From contig JAFGKF010000242.1 in assembly GCA_016928695.1 (NCBI GenBank), positions 1-32,150 on the forward strand: a stretch of DNA of 32,150 nt, in the 5' to 3' direction. The position numbers and the translations under genes are program-made. This document shows positions 7,983 to 16,073 of the stretch, in pieces (the first letter of the stretch is position 1; each line of letters opens with the position of its first letter). Under the pieces are notes generated by a model. That model saw only the letters and a list, made by a program, of their open reading frames with translations. It did no database searches and was not told where the DNA came from. Source of the stretch: Candidatus Sumerlaeota bacterium. GTDB taxonomy: Bacteria > Sumerlaeota > Sumerlaeia > JABWBI01.

Positions 7983-9142
7983 GCGACCTTTCTCAGCGCC
8001 AAGCCGATACCGACACCGAGGACCTCTCGGCAGTTGGCCAGGGTGTTCTCATCGATGTTCTTGGAGTTGAGCGACAGCGATGCCACGGGGTTGAAGATCT
8101 CGGTGGGGAGACCGATCTCCTGGGTGAAGTGATTCGCGATGTTGGGCAGGCGGGCGGTCCCACCGCACAGAACCATGCGCGAGACCGGCTGCCCGGAGAC
8201 CTGGTTCTCGAAGAACTGCAGCGAGCGCCGGATCTCGGCCACCAGGGTGTTGAGCGACCCGCGGATGATCCGGCTGGCCTGGCTCTCGAGACTGTCGTCG
8301 CCGAGGTCCTCGCCGGTCATCTCGTTGACCGCCCCCTGCAGCGACTCGATCAGGGGTGAATCCTCTCCCTCGCCCCCGTCGGTGTCGACGGAGGGGGCGG
8401 GGGCCGCGACGTGGACACCCTCGCTGAACTTCAGCTGCTCGGCCTCGGAGAAGCTGATGCCCAGCTTCTGCTCGAGTGCCGTCGTGATCGTGCGGCCACC
8501 GAGGTTGATGTCGCGGGCGAAGTGGCTGAGACCACCATGGTAGATGTTGATGTTGGTGATCTGAGATCCGATGTCGACAAGCACCACCACCTCGTCGGGG
8601 GAGGGGCGGGCGCTCTGCTCATAGCAGTTGAAGAGCGCGAAGGAGTCGACATCGACGATCTCGGGGATGAGACCCGCACCGCGGATCAGGTCGAGGTGGG
8701 AGCCGATGATGTCCTTCTTGGCGGCGACGAGCAGGACGTTGAGGCGGCGGCTGCCCCCCTCCTCGGTGACACCGAGGATGTGACTGTCGAGGTTCACCTC
8801 TTCGATGTGGAAGGGGATGTACTCCTCCGCCTCGTAGCGCAGGGCGTTGCGCAGCTCCTCCTCGGTCATGTGCGGAAGCTGAATGTAGCGGACGATGATC
8901 GACTCGCCGCTGACGGACGAGACCACATTTTTGGCTGTGATCTTGGCGGCGGCGACAGCCCGCTCAATCGCGGCGATCTTGGCGGCGCGGACGTCAGTCT
9001 CAGAGTCAGACTTGCCGTTGGGGTAGATGGGAACAGAGGCAAACTTCTCCAGCTCGATCCCTCGGCTGGTGCGGCGCATCTGCACCGCCTTGACGCTGCA
9101 GGACCCGATGTCCAAGCCGAACGCGGCTTTCCGTTTGAACAC
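7979..9142 (-). CDS. pilM: Type IV pilus assembly protein PilM (actin-like ATP-binding)
   Basis: The 387-residue cytoplasmic protein has the actin/FtsA-fold nucleotide motifs: phosphate-1 GLDIGSCSVKAVQ (9-21), phosphate-2 VVLVDIGSQITNINI (186-200) and the adenosine motif LCGGTARLPNIANHF (325-339). Its first third (HMTEEELRNALRYEAEEYIPF) is characteristic of PilM. An acidic, low-complexity insertion lies at about 246-288. The start is GTG at 9142, with GGGAG nine bases upstream. It is the first gene of the minus-strand pilMNOPQ operon and overlaps pilN by four bases. PilM binds the PilN N-terminus and forms the cytoplasmic ring of the pilus alignment complex. No PilB or PilT motor gene is in the window. 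Confidence 0.95.
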   Translation of the reverse strand: MFKRKAAFGLDIGSCSVKAVQMRRTSRGIELEKFASVPIYPNGKSDSETDVRAAKIAAIERAVAAAKITAKNVVSSVSGESIIVRYIQLPHMTEEELRNALRYEAEEYIPFHIEEVNLDSHILGVTEEGGSRRLNVLLVAAKKDIIGSHLDLIRGAGLIPEIVDVDSFALFNCYEQSARPSPDEVVVLVDIGSQITNINIYHGGLSHFARDINLGGRTITTALEQKLGISFSEAEQLKFSEGVHVAAPAPSVDTDGGEGEDSPLIESLQGAVNEMTGEDLGDDSLESQASRIIRGSLNTLVAEIRRSLQFFENQVSGQPVSRMVLCGGTARLPNIANHFTQEIGLPTEIFNPVASLSLNSKNIDENTLANCREVLGVGIGLALRKVA

Positions 9143-9360
9143 GCTTGATCACTCCCAGCGGGGCCAAAGCCACCCACAGATTTTATGTCAAACAGCCTTG
9201 CCAGCTGTGGTCACAAAACCCTCATCGGGGGTTCCGGGGGAAACATTGAGGGCTTTCTTCAGATTTTTCGGCACCCCCGCTCAGGACCGTGGACCTCTCG
9301 GAGAGGGGAACTTGGGGTGAGGCTTGTCAGTGCTCTTCGGTGGGGGCATGGTCGTGGCCA

Positions 9361-11436
9361 ATGAGCACGTCGAGCACCTCCAAAATCGACCGGCTGTGGC
9401 CCTGGGATGCCCTCGGGGTGAGCCTGTGGCTGCTGTGGAGTCACTGGCGACCCCAGGAGGCATTTCCGGAGTGGCGAGCGATGGGGTTGGCCGTTTGGAC
9501 CGCGGCAATCCTGCTCCGGGGGCTCGTCGCCGTGCGAATGCAAGGGCTGGCACGCCCCGCTCTGATCACTGCACTGATTTTCATTGCACTCCCCCTCTGG
9601 GCCTGGGTGGCCACGGTGATGGGAATCAATCCCCCCGCGGGTGCCGTGGTGCTGGGGACACTAATGCAGGGGGCCATGGCAGCGCTCTGGGGAGCACTTG
9701 TGGTGATGAGCCGGCGCAGCTCCGCGGACGCCACTCTGAGGGGGGGCATTCTGGCTCTCGGACTCCTCGCCCTGCTGCTCTGCCTCTGGGGCCTCTATGC
9801 TCACCAGGTTCAGCGCCATCGCAGCATCGCCGAGCTCGAGGCGCTGGTGACCCCTCAGGATTATGAGACACAGGCTCTGCTGCACAATCTGCGGGAGGGA
9901 AGGATGCGCTCCAGCCTCGGCGATCCAAACCACCTGGGTCTGATTGCCGCGGCAGGCTGCATCGGCTTGGTCGCGGGGGCGATGTGGACAGGCAGCGCCC
10001 TGACTCGATGGGGACTGCTTGCCGCAGCCGCCGTGACGGCCGTGGCGGAGGTGATGACCGCGTCGCGGGGGGGAATGCTCTCTCTGCTGGGGGGATTCAC
10101 TGTCCTTCTGCTGGCTTGGCTGCTGCAGGGGCGCCGTGGCAGGGGGCGAATGAGCCCGCTGCTGCTGGGAGCAATTGCACTGCTCTTGCTCGGCGCGGGA
10201 GGTCTGGCACTGCTGCTCTCCCCCACCCTTCTCGAGCGGTTGACCAACACCGCGACGATCACCGAGCGCCTGGGTTACTGGAGCATCGCATGGCAGGTGT
10301 TTCTGAAAAATCCTCTGATGGGTGAGGGGCTCGGGGGATTCGTCACCTGGTATCCATCACTGCGACCGCCCGGCCTGGGAACCGCCCAGTTCGCTCACTG
10401 CCTCCCCCTCCAGCTGCTGGCGGACATCGGTCTTGTCGGTCTTCTCGTCTCTCTTCTGCCCGCGCTGCTCTTCGTGGGGCCGCGCCGTGCCCTCGACAGC
10501 CCCGTGAGCCCGGGGGCCGGCTCCGCTTGGCTGGCTGTGATGACCTGCTTTGCGATCAACAGTCTGATTCAACACTCGATCCTCTTCCGCGAGCTCTGGA
10601 TTGACGCGATGCTGCTGCTGGGCCTGGGAGCGGGTTGGTCAATGTCAAGGGGTGAAACCCGCGAAACGAACTCCCCTCTTCTGGCCCTTCTCTCTGCAGT
10701 GCCCGTGATCGCCCTGATCGCTTTGGTGGCTCCCCGTGAGATTCAGAGAGCACGGGCCGAGCTGCTCCAGATGGCGGGGAGAGTCGCATGGGAGAGCGGT
10801 CAGGCACAGGAGACCCTGGATCTGACCGAGGAGCTGATCGCCTGTGAGCCGGATTTCGATCGATGGCGGAGCCTCGCCGCCGCGCGATTCCTCTGGCTGG
10901 CCCAGGTCATTCCAGCACGGTCAAGTGAGTTCCTCGATCAGGCGCGGGCGAACCTGAGTGAGGCCCATGCTCTCAATCCCCTCCTCCCGTCGGTTCACGC
11001 CACCCGGGCACGGATCGCCTCCCTCCTCGGGCAGAGGCAGGCCGCAGTGGATCATCAGCGCAGGGCGGTGGAGCTCCACCCCGCCGAGGTCGCGCACCGT
11101 GCCCAGCTGGCGATCTATCTCCTGGAGGCTGGGAATGCAACCCAGGCGGAGATCGAGGCGCGCGCCGCTCTGGCCATCGATCCCCATGATGTGGACGCGC
11201 TGATGGCACTGGCGCGCACACTGTATCAGCGCGATCAGCATGCGGAGGCGCTGGAGCACGCTCGTCTCGCCGCCCAGCTCGAGGACATCAGGGCCGACAC
11301 ATGGCTGCTGATCTCCCAGATCGAATATTCCTCAGGGGAGATCGATGCCGCCCGACTCAGCGCACAGAGTGCTCTGGAACGAGACCCCCAGAGCCCCGAG
11401 ATTCAGGGCTGGGTGCAACGACTGGGAGCCCGGTGA
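9361..11436 (+). CDS. O-antigen ligase/polymerase (Wzy_C-like) membrane protein with C-terminal TPR domain
   Basis: The 691-residue product has about eleven hydrophobic segments up to residue 450. Within them are a conserved Arg-Gly stretch (ASRGGMLSLLGGF, about 233-245) and a large periplasmic loop with EGLGGFVTWYPSL and AQFAHCLPLQLLADIGLVGL (about 321-361). This pattern is that of the Wzy_C/O-antigen ligase family, which joins undecaprenyl-linked glycan to an acceptor. From about 455 to the end the protein is soluble and helical with TPR-like repeats (WESGQAQETLDLTEELI, HALNPLLPSVHATRARIASL, AALAIDPHDVDALMALARTL). ATG 9361 is chosen because the protein is hydrophobic soon after it; an in-frame GTG at 9289 would add 24 unconvincing residues. 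Its stop is three bases from the stop of the facing deacetylase gene. Confidence 0.85.
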   Translation: MSTSSTSKIDRLWPWDALGVSLWLLWSHWRPQEAFPEWRAMGLAVWTAAILLRGLVAVRMQGLARPALITALIFIALPLWAWVATVMGINPPAGAVVLGTLMQGAMAALWGALVVMSRRSSADATLRGGILALGLLALLLCLWGLYAHQVQRHRSIAELEALVTPQDYETQALLHNLREGRMRSSLGDPNHLGLIAAAGCIGLVAGAMWTGSALTRWGLLAAAAVTAVAEVMTASRGGMLSLLGGFTVLLLAWLLQGRRGRGRMSPLLLGAIALLLLGAGGLALLLSPTLLERLTNTATITERLGYWSIAWQVFLKNPLMGEGLGGFVTWYPSLRPPGLGTAQFAHCLPLQLLADIGLVGLLVSLLPALLFVGPRRALDSPVSPGAGSAWLAVMTCFAINSLIQHSILFRELWIDAMLLLGLGAGWSMSRGETRETNSPLLALLSAVPVIALIALVAPREIQRARAELLQMAGRVAWESGQAQETLDLTEELIACEPDFDRWRSLAAARFLWLAQVIPARSSEFLDQARANLSEAHALNPLLPSVHATRARIASLLGQRQAAVDHQRRAVELHPAEVAHRAQLAIYLLEAGNATQAEIEARAALAIDPHDVDALMALARTLYQRDQHAEALEHARLAAQLEDIRADTWLLISQIEYSSGEIDAARLSAQSALERDPQSPEIQGWVQRLGAR

Positions 11437-11439
11437 GGC

Positions 11440-12195
11440 TCACATCGAGGGGGAGACGGTGGCCTCAGGGGATGCGGGCTCAGGGGGTGGATTGCGGAGA
11501 TCCTCGATCATCTCGGAGGCGGTGACGAACTCGAAGCCCCGTGCCCGGAGCTCCTCGACGATGACGCGGGTGGCGGGCACCGCCTTTGAGTGGATGTCAT
11601 GCATCAGGATGATGTCCCCGCCCTGGACGTTGCTCAGGACACTGTCGACCACCTGCTCGACCGTTGTCTCGGGCCGCCAGTCCTCGGTGTCGCCCGTCCA
11701 GAGCACGATCTCCATTCCGCGCTCGCCGTAGGCCTCCTCCACCACGTCGCGGTTTGACTCGCTGATGCCATAGGGGGGGCGGAAGACATGCGAGGGCCCC
11801 CCCCCCGCCTCGGCGATCAGCGCCTCGAGTCCATCGATCTCCTCACCGATCTCATCGCGGCTGAGCCGGCGCAGGCGGGCATGGGTCATGGAGTGATTCC
11901 CGATCTCGAAGCCCGCCTCAATCAGATGGCGTGCGGTGATCGGATTGCGCGCCACAGAGTCACCGAGCAGGAAGAAGGTGGCCGGGCAGTCGAGCTCCTG
12001 GAGCAGAGCGATCAGCTCGGGGGTGCGCTCATGGTGAGGGCCATCATCGTAGGTCAGCGCGATCAGATTCGAGGAGCGACGGCCATGGCGGATGTAGAGC
12101 TCGCGGTGGTTCTCAGGCACAGGGGGAGCGGGGAGGAGTGGAACTCCGACCAGCATCACAGCGAGAGCGATCACAGCGCGCATGGGCATCCTCAT
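11440..12195 (-). CDS. Secreted polysaccharide deacetylase (NodB/CE4 family)
   Basis: The 251-residue protein begins with a signal peptide (1-22, PLLPAPP after the hydrophobic core). All CE4 motifs are present: LTYDDGP (Asp50-Asp51), NHSMTH (His101 and His105 as metal ligands), FRPPYG (Arg139), WTGDTEDW and ILMHDIH (His199). A short Pro/Glu/Ala tail follows residue 235. It probably removes N-acetyl groups from an envelope or extracellular glycan; the exact substrate cannot be read. ATGs at 12195, 12189 and 12183 are all possible starts, the last having GAGG six bases upstream. It converges on the Wzy_C-like gene with a three-base gap, which hints at a shared glycan theme, though they lie on opposite strands. 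Confidence 0.92.
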   Translation of the reverse strand: MRMPMRAVIALAVMLVGVPLLPAPPVPENHRELYIRHGRRSSNLIALTYDDGPHHERTPELIALLQELDCPATFFLLGDSVARNPITARHLIEAGFEIGNHSMTHARLRRLSRDEIGEEIDGLEALIAEAGGGPSHVFRPPYGISESNRDVVEEAYGERGMEIVLWTGDTEDWRPETTVEQVVDSVLSNVQGGDIILMHDIHSKAVPATRVIVEELRARGFEFVTASEMIEDLRNPPPEPASPEATVSPSM

Positions 12196-12256
12196 ATCTC
12201 ATCCGTCGGTGAATGACCCATCGAATATGACTCTGAGAGACCAGAAAAAGTTCGGC

Positions 12257-12274
12257 CCCTGGGAAAAATCAGGG
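12257..12274 (-). terminator. Weak terminator-like hairpin after rplS
   Basis: A 5-bp stem pairs 12257-12261 with 12270-12274 around an A/T-rich loop seven bases after the rplS stop. On the minus strand a run of five T residues follows, but only after a seven-base gap. The position fits the end of the trmD-rplS transcript; the stem is short and the call is tentative. Confidence 0.3.
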
Positions 12275-12280
12275 TGAGAA

Positions 12281-12706
12281 TCACTCGGCCGATGCATTCT
12301 CGGGAGCCGCATTGGACTCCTCGGCATTCGCCTCCATGGCCTTCTTTCGACCCGCCCCACGCCGCTCGGAGATGCGGGCCTTCTTGCCGCGGAGATTGCG
12401 CAGATAGTAGAGCTTGGCGCGGCGAACCCTGCCGTGGCGGATCACCTTGATCCCCTCGATGCGGGGCGAGTGGAGCGGGAAGGTCCGCTCAATGCCGATG
12501 CCGAAGCTGATGCGCCGAACGGTGAATGTCTCACAAACGCCCCCCCCTCGGCGGGCGATGACGACACCCACGAAATCCTGGACGCGCTCGGTCTTGCCCT
12601 CGACGATCCGCAGGGAGACGCGGACGGTGTCGCCGGCGCGAAAATCCGGAACGTCTTTCTTGGGCTTGAGCTGGGCTTTTTCGATCTCACGGACAGCGGC
12701 GTGCAT
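12281..12706 (-). CDS. rplS: 50S ribosomal protein L19
   Basis: The 141-residue product has the L19 hallmarks in order: [20 protein letters not shown] (residues about 22-41), [54 protein letters not shown] and LRGKKARI. L19 sits at the 30S-50S interface. It is about 25 residues longer than the usual 115 because of a charged Ala/Glu/Asn tail after [11 protein letters not shown] 12706 ([10 protein letters not shown]) is chosen as the L19-like N-terminus; the frame stays open further upstream without family similarity. It is the last gene of the trmD-ytxJ-SPOUT-rplS cluster, 25 bases after the SPOUT methyltransferase gene. Confidence 0.97.
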   Translation of the reverse strand: MHAAVREIEKAQLKPKKDVPDFRAGDTVRVSLRIVEGKTERVQDFVGVVIARRGGGVCETFTVRRISFGIGIERTFPLHSPRIEGIKVIRHGRVRRAKLYYLRNLRGKKARISERRGAGRKKAMEANAEESNAAPENASAE

Positions 12707-12731
12707 TGCTGTGCTCTCTCGGCTTAGATGT

Positions 12732-13295
12732 TCAGCGGATCTCAGGTCCGCAGAGGCGGTCCAGCACAATGGCCACTGCCGCCCGCACTGACAAGTGCTG
12801 ATAATCCCCGACGCCCCTGATCGGTTCAAGGAAAAAATCGAGCTGTTCCATCAGGCAGGGGTGAAGTCCCCAGGCGGTGCCGAAGATCAGACAGATCAGC
12901 TCCTCGGGATCGGAGAGCCGCTCCCGCACATCGGCGAAGGGGCGCGATTGCGTCTGGGGTTTGGCGGACGTCCCCACCAGGGTGGGCCGACGCCCCCACA
13001 GAGTCTCGCAGCGGGAGTTGACCCCCGCCAGGTCAGGGAGCACCTCGATCAGATCGAGGGCCTCGCGTCGATTGGGATTGTACTCGGCTCCCCAGCCCTC
13101 CCGCCAGTGTCGGACAATGCGGCGCGCAAGCCACTGCTGGGGCTCGCTGGGCGTGACGAAGAAGTACTTCTCGATGCCGTAAGTGCGGCAGGAGCGGGCG
13201 ATATCGTGGATATCGAAGTTGGTCAGTGAGGATGTGACGGTCTTGCCGCGCTTGTTGACGACCGGGCTGTGGATGAGGGCGAGGCAGAGGGGCAT
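12732..13295 (-). CDS. SPOUT-type RNA methyltransferase (Methyltrn_RNA_4 / PF09936-like)
   Basis: The 187-residue protein begins [20 protein letters not shown] and continues [20 protein letters not shown], the N-terminus of a small family usually found beside trmD and rplS. Near the C-terminus, [12 protein letters not shown] (about 133-144) and [20 protein letters not shown] (161-180) form the SAM-binding trefoil-knot loops seen in SPOUT methyltransferases. The RNA target is not established from sequence. The start at 13295 was taken because upstream codons in the frame lie inside the ytxJ gene and do not resemble the family; it leaves 16 bases after the ytxJ stop. Its position between trmD and rplS supports a translation-related role. 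Confidence 0.85.
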   Translation of the reverse strand: MPLCLALIHSPVVNKRGKTVTSSLTNFDIHDIARSCRTYGIEKYFFVTPSEPQQWLARRIVRHWREGWGAEYNPNRREALDLIEVLPDLAGVNSRCETLWGRRPTLVGTSAKPQTQSRPFADVRERLSDPEELICLIFGTAWGLHPCLMEQLDFFLEPIRGVGDYQHLSVRAAVAIVLDRLCGPEIR

Positions 13296-13311
13296 GGATG
13301 AGAGATCGGGA

Positions 13312-13653
13312 TCAGCGATGGTTTCCGAGGGCCTGGGCGATGGACTCGGCCGTGATCTGACCATGGGAGGTCTCCCAGATGGCACGTCTCCCCTGAACCA
13401 AAATCAGCTGCGGTGACTGATGTCGCACCCCGAGCACCTCGGCAATCCGGTTCGAGACCAGCCGCGACTCGATCACCTTGACCAGGTGAAATGGTGGGGT
13501 GCTCGGGGGAGCAGCGCTGAGATAGGCCCTGAGCCTCCGGTGCGCGGAGGCTGAGGTGGAGCAGGCGGTGCTGTGCTTGTAGAGAAACACGGGCTCGCGC
13601 TCCGACCGCGCCAGGCAGGTTTCGAGATCCTCCTCTGTGTTCAGCTCGATCAA
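13312..13653 (-). CDS. ytxJ: YtxJ-like monothiol bacilliredoxin
   Basis: The 113-residue protein fits the thioredoxin-like YtxJ family (DUF2847). It has a single active-site Cys in LYKHSTACSTSASAH (Cys31), where the family usually shows KHSTxCPIS, and a conserved cis-proline stretch VRHQSPQLILVQGRRAIWE (Pro81). Family members are linked to removal of bacillithiol from mixed disulfides on proteins. The start is inferred to be TTG at 13653: GGAGGA lies eight bases upstream, the TTG follows the trmD stop by one base, and the resulting N-terminus MIELNTEEDL fits the family. The bshC gene in the same window makes the bacillithiol link more credible. Confidence 0.83.
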   Translation of the reverse strand: MIELNTEEDLETCLARSEREPVFLYKHSTACSTSASAHRRLRAYLSAAPPSTPPFHLVKVIESRLVSNRIAEVLGVRHQSPQLILVQGRRAIWETSHGQITAESIAQALGNHR

Positions 13654-13654
13654 C

Positions 13655-14425
13655 TCACACGTCCTCCGCCGGTTCAGGGTCTGATGACTCCGCCTGAATC
13701 TCGCGGAGCAGTCTGTGATCCTCTTCACTCAGATCGGCGGTGTCCAACAGCTCCGGCCGCCGCTGGTGCGTTCGGCGGAGGGCCTCCCGGCGCCGCCACT
13801 GTTCGATCTGGGCGTGGTGACCGCTCCGGAGAACCTCGGGGACTTGGAGGCCGCGGAAGTCGTCTGGCCGCGTGTAGTGGGGGCAGTCGAGAAGACCTGT
13901 GGCGAAGGAGTCGTTGGCCGCCGAGGCCTCATTGCCCAGAACCCCGGGCACCAGGCGCACCACGGCGTCGACGACGATCATCGCGGCCAGCTCGCCCCCG
14001 GTGAGAACCCAGTCGCCCACCGAGAGCTCCTCGTCGATCCATCCCCCCTCATGGACCCGCTCATCGATCCCCTCGTAGTGACCGCAGAGCAGCGTGAAGT
14101 GGGGCAGGGCAGCGAGACGCTCGGCCTCGGCGTGCCGGAAGGGCTTGCCCTGGGGCGAGAGATAGATGATGGGTCCCGCCTCTGCCCCGCGCACCTCGCG
14201 GACCGCCTCGATGGCGCCCACGATGGGCTCGGGTTTCATGACCATTCCGCCCCCGCCCCCATACGGTGTGTCGTCGGTCACCCGGTGGCGGTCGAGCGCC
14301 CAGTCGCGGATGTCGCGCACCTCGAATCGCACAAGCCCTCTCTCCTGCGCCCGGAGGAGCATGGACTCATTGAGCACCCCCGGAAACATGCCGGGGAAGA
14401 GCGTGAGAATGTCGACCGTCAGCAT
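13655..14425 (-). CDS. trmD: tRNA (guanine-N1)-methyltransferase TrmD
   Basis: The 256-residue protein is a full-length TrmD, which methylates G37 of tRNAs. It starts MLTVDILTLFPGMFPGVL, followed by RDWALDRHRVTDDTPYGGGG and MVMKPEPIV. The SAM-binding knot is seen in IIYLSPQGKPF, LLCGHYEGIDERV and SVGDWVLTGGELAAM. The C-terminal tRNA-binding helices follow PHYTRPDDFRG. ATG 14425 gives the canonical N-terminus; the open frame upstream is not TrmD-like. It is the first gene of this minus-strand cluster. The usual upstream partners rpsP and rimM are absent, replaced by a divergent secreted-protein gene 127 bp away. Confidence 0.97.
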   Translation of the reverse strand: MLTVDILTLFPGMFPGVLNESMLLRAQERGLVRFEVRDIRDWALDRHRVTDDTPYGGGGGMVMKPEPIVGAIEAVREVRGAEAGPIIYLSPQGKPFRHAEAERLAALPHFTLLCGHYEGIDERVHEGGWIDEELSVGDWVLTGGELAAMIVVDAVVRLVPGVLGNEASAANDSFATGLLDCPHYTRPDDFRGLQVPEVLRSGHHAQIEQWRRREALRRTHQRRPELLDTADLSEEDHRLLREIQAESSDPEPAEDV

Positions 14426-14552
14426 GGGAGCCTTTTTCGGTGCTCGGGGGGGTTGGAGTCCAGCTTCGAATGTCTCTCTCAACAGATCCGTCTTGCTGAG
14501 GCGATCCATTCGAGTCAGTGTCGTCGGACACTCTGCCTTTGGAGTCAATGGG

Positions 14553-16067
14553 ATGCCCCACCCCCTGCTCGGAGTCCTCGTCGCACCCCTGATCGCCACA
14601 ATCACGGGGCTGGGGATGGCACAGACCCTGGCGCTTCCCCCTCGCCCCCCGGGCGCCCCGACGGGGAGCGAGCTGGTGCCGATGATCACCGACCTCTCGT
14701 GGAGTGAGCGCGAACTGGTGCTCTGCGACCAGATCACGTCGGGAAACGTCCCGGACTTCCTCCGAGATCTCGTGGCGATCACCGTCAACCGCTCGGGTCA
14801 CGTGGCGACGTTCTATGTGACACCCGACTATCTGGCGCTTGGCACGGACGACGACTATTTCCTGATGCCCATGACGCCGATCCTCGGGCAGTGGCTGGCC
14901 GACTTCACCGGATGCTGCCTGCCGACACGGCGGATTGTGAACGATGTCTATGCGGCGGCGACCGTCAAGCTGGCGCCGCAGCCGATCGCCCCCTCGCCCG
15001 AGATGATCACTGTCCCGGTGTTCGACCAGCACAACACGATCGTCTGGGGACAGCGCTCCGCCGTTCTGGGCACACACCCACTCGGCGAGCTCGTGGGTGG
15101 AACCAAGAAGGACGTCGTGATCACCCCCCTTCTCCACGATGGGGCTCACGACAACCGGGTGGCCATCTACGGGTGGCACCAGCTCGATGGGACGCCGATC
15201 CAGAACCTCTATCTCGGGCATGTGGACTGGTACGCCGACTACAGCCACGGGATTCGGCTGGTTCAGAGCGCCATGACGGTCGATGGACTCCCGACCACGG
15301 TGCAGGCGGTTTTGGCGAATCCGAACCTCGCTGTGCTGCTCAGCGACGAGGGCGTGGTCACCACGCCGCGGTACAATGTCGCCCCGCCCCCCGAGGGATT
15401 TCCGTACATCGACTCCTTCCCCTCGACGGGACGCGAGCTGTCCTCTTGGATCGATCGATTCACCACACCCGAGATCATCGCCATGTCGCCGATCTCTCCG
15501 GGCGGGGATGGCCATGTGCTCCGCGTGAGAGATCCCGCGGGCGGCATCGACACCACGCGCCTGGGAAGCGCGACGGACAGCGAGTGCTCGGTGGTGTGCG
15601 ACATCTATTGCGAGCTTCGCCCCTTCAGCCCCAGTGAGGGATTCGAGCGGCTGGGGATCTTCGCGCGCGACGACGGCAACGGGATGTTCGAGGGCACGAA
15701 CCTCGCCGGGACGATCCGCGGCAGCAATTACGCCCTGACATGGGATTCCCTGGACGGCCGGGTGCAGTGCCTCCGGACAATCGATGGCGTGCCCACCGAT
15801 CTCCTGCCTATGCAGGTGTTTCGTCCCACAACGGGCTGGAGGGAGTTCCGCATCGATGCCTTCGGAGACGATCTGACCTTTGTCTTCGATGGGGAGGTGA
15901 TCCTGCAGATCACCGACACGACCCATCCCAGCGGTCAGTGCGGAATCGGATACCACGATTATTTCACCAACAACGCGAACATCATCGGAACGCGGGCGGA
16001 CAACTTCGCGGCGACCGAGACTCCCGGTCCCCTCCCGTCGACGCTGAGCGGTCTCCTGCAGCGCTGA
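14553..16067 (+). CDS. Secreted two-domain protein of unknown function (conserved-looking N-terminal domain + ConA-like C-terminal domain)
   Basis: The 504-residue product has a signal peptide (about 1-24). I do not recognise the N-terminal domain (about 40-275). It has dense candidate catalytic or ligand residues: a CC pair (121-122), VPVFDQHNT (His160), KKDVVITPLLHDGAHDNRV (186-203), AIYGWHQLDG (His209) and LGHVDWYADYSHGIRLV (221-237). Invariant-looking D/H/Y clusters of this kind suggest a hydrolase, but that is inference. The second domain (about 285-490) is beta-rich and resembles concanavalin-like/LamG or DUF1080 folds (RLGIFARDDGNGMF, LTFVFDGEVILQI, GQCGIGYHDY), so it may bind glycan. 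ATG 14553 follows GGAG by eight bases. It diverges from trmD and converges on the ICMT-like gene six bases away. Confidence 0.75.
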   Translation: MPHPLLGVLVAPLIATITGLGMAQTLALPPRPPGAPTGSELVPMITDLSWSERELVLCDQITSGNVPDFLRDLVAITVNRSGHVATFYVTPDYLALGTDDDYFLMPMTPILGQWLADFTGCCLPTRRIVNDVYAAATVKLAPQPIAPSPEMITVPVFDQHNTIVWGQRSAVLGTHPLGELVGGTKKDVVITPLLHDGAHDNRVAIYGWHQLDGTPIQNLYLGHVDWYADYSHGIRLVQSAMTVDGLPTTVQAVLANPNLAVLLSDEGVVTTPRYNVAPPPEGFPYIDSFPSTGRELSSWIDRFTTPEIIAMSPISPGGDGHVLRVRDPAGGIDTTRLGSATDSECSVVCDIYCELRPFSPSEGFERLGIFARDDGNGMFEGTNLAGTIRGSNYALTWDSLDGRVQCLRTIDGVPTDLLPMQVFRPTTGWREFRIDAFGDDLTFVFDGEVILQITDTTHPSGQCGIGYHDYFTNNANIIGTRADNFAATETPGPLPSTLSGLLQR

Positions 16068-16073
16068 GCGAGG

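Noticed and set aside
9163-9191. Possible sigma-70 promoter upstream of pilM: TTGACA on the minus strand at 9191-9186
   Set aside because: The -35 matches consensus, but 17 bases on the -10 candidate is TTTGGC, a poor match. Not enough to annotate as a promoter.
14517-14532. Small perfect hairpin (6-bp stem, GTCG loop) between trmD and the secreted-protein gene
   Set aside because: Too short and without a T-run or known operator pattern; could occur by chance in GC-rich DNA.
14367-15956. Minus-strand open frame of 529 codons opposite the unknown secreted protein
   Set aside because: The plus frame has a signal peptide, a ribosome site and fold-like sequence; the minus frame is rich in Arg/His/Asp with no motifs. 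Because the plus gene is itself unassigned, this was weighed with care.
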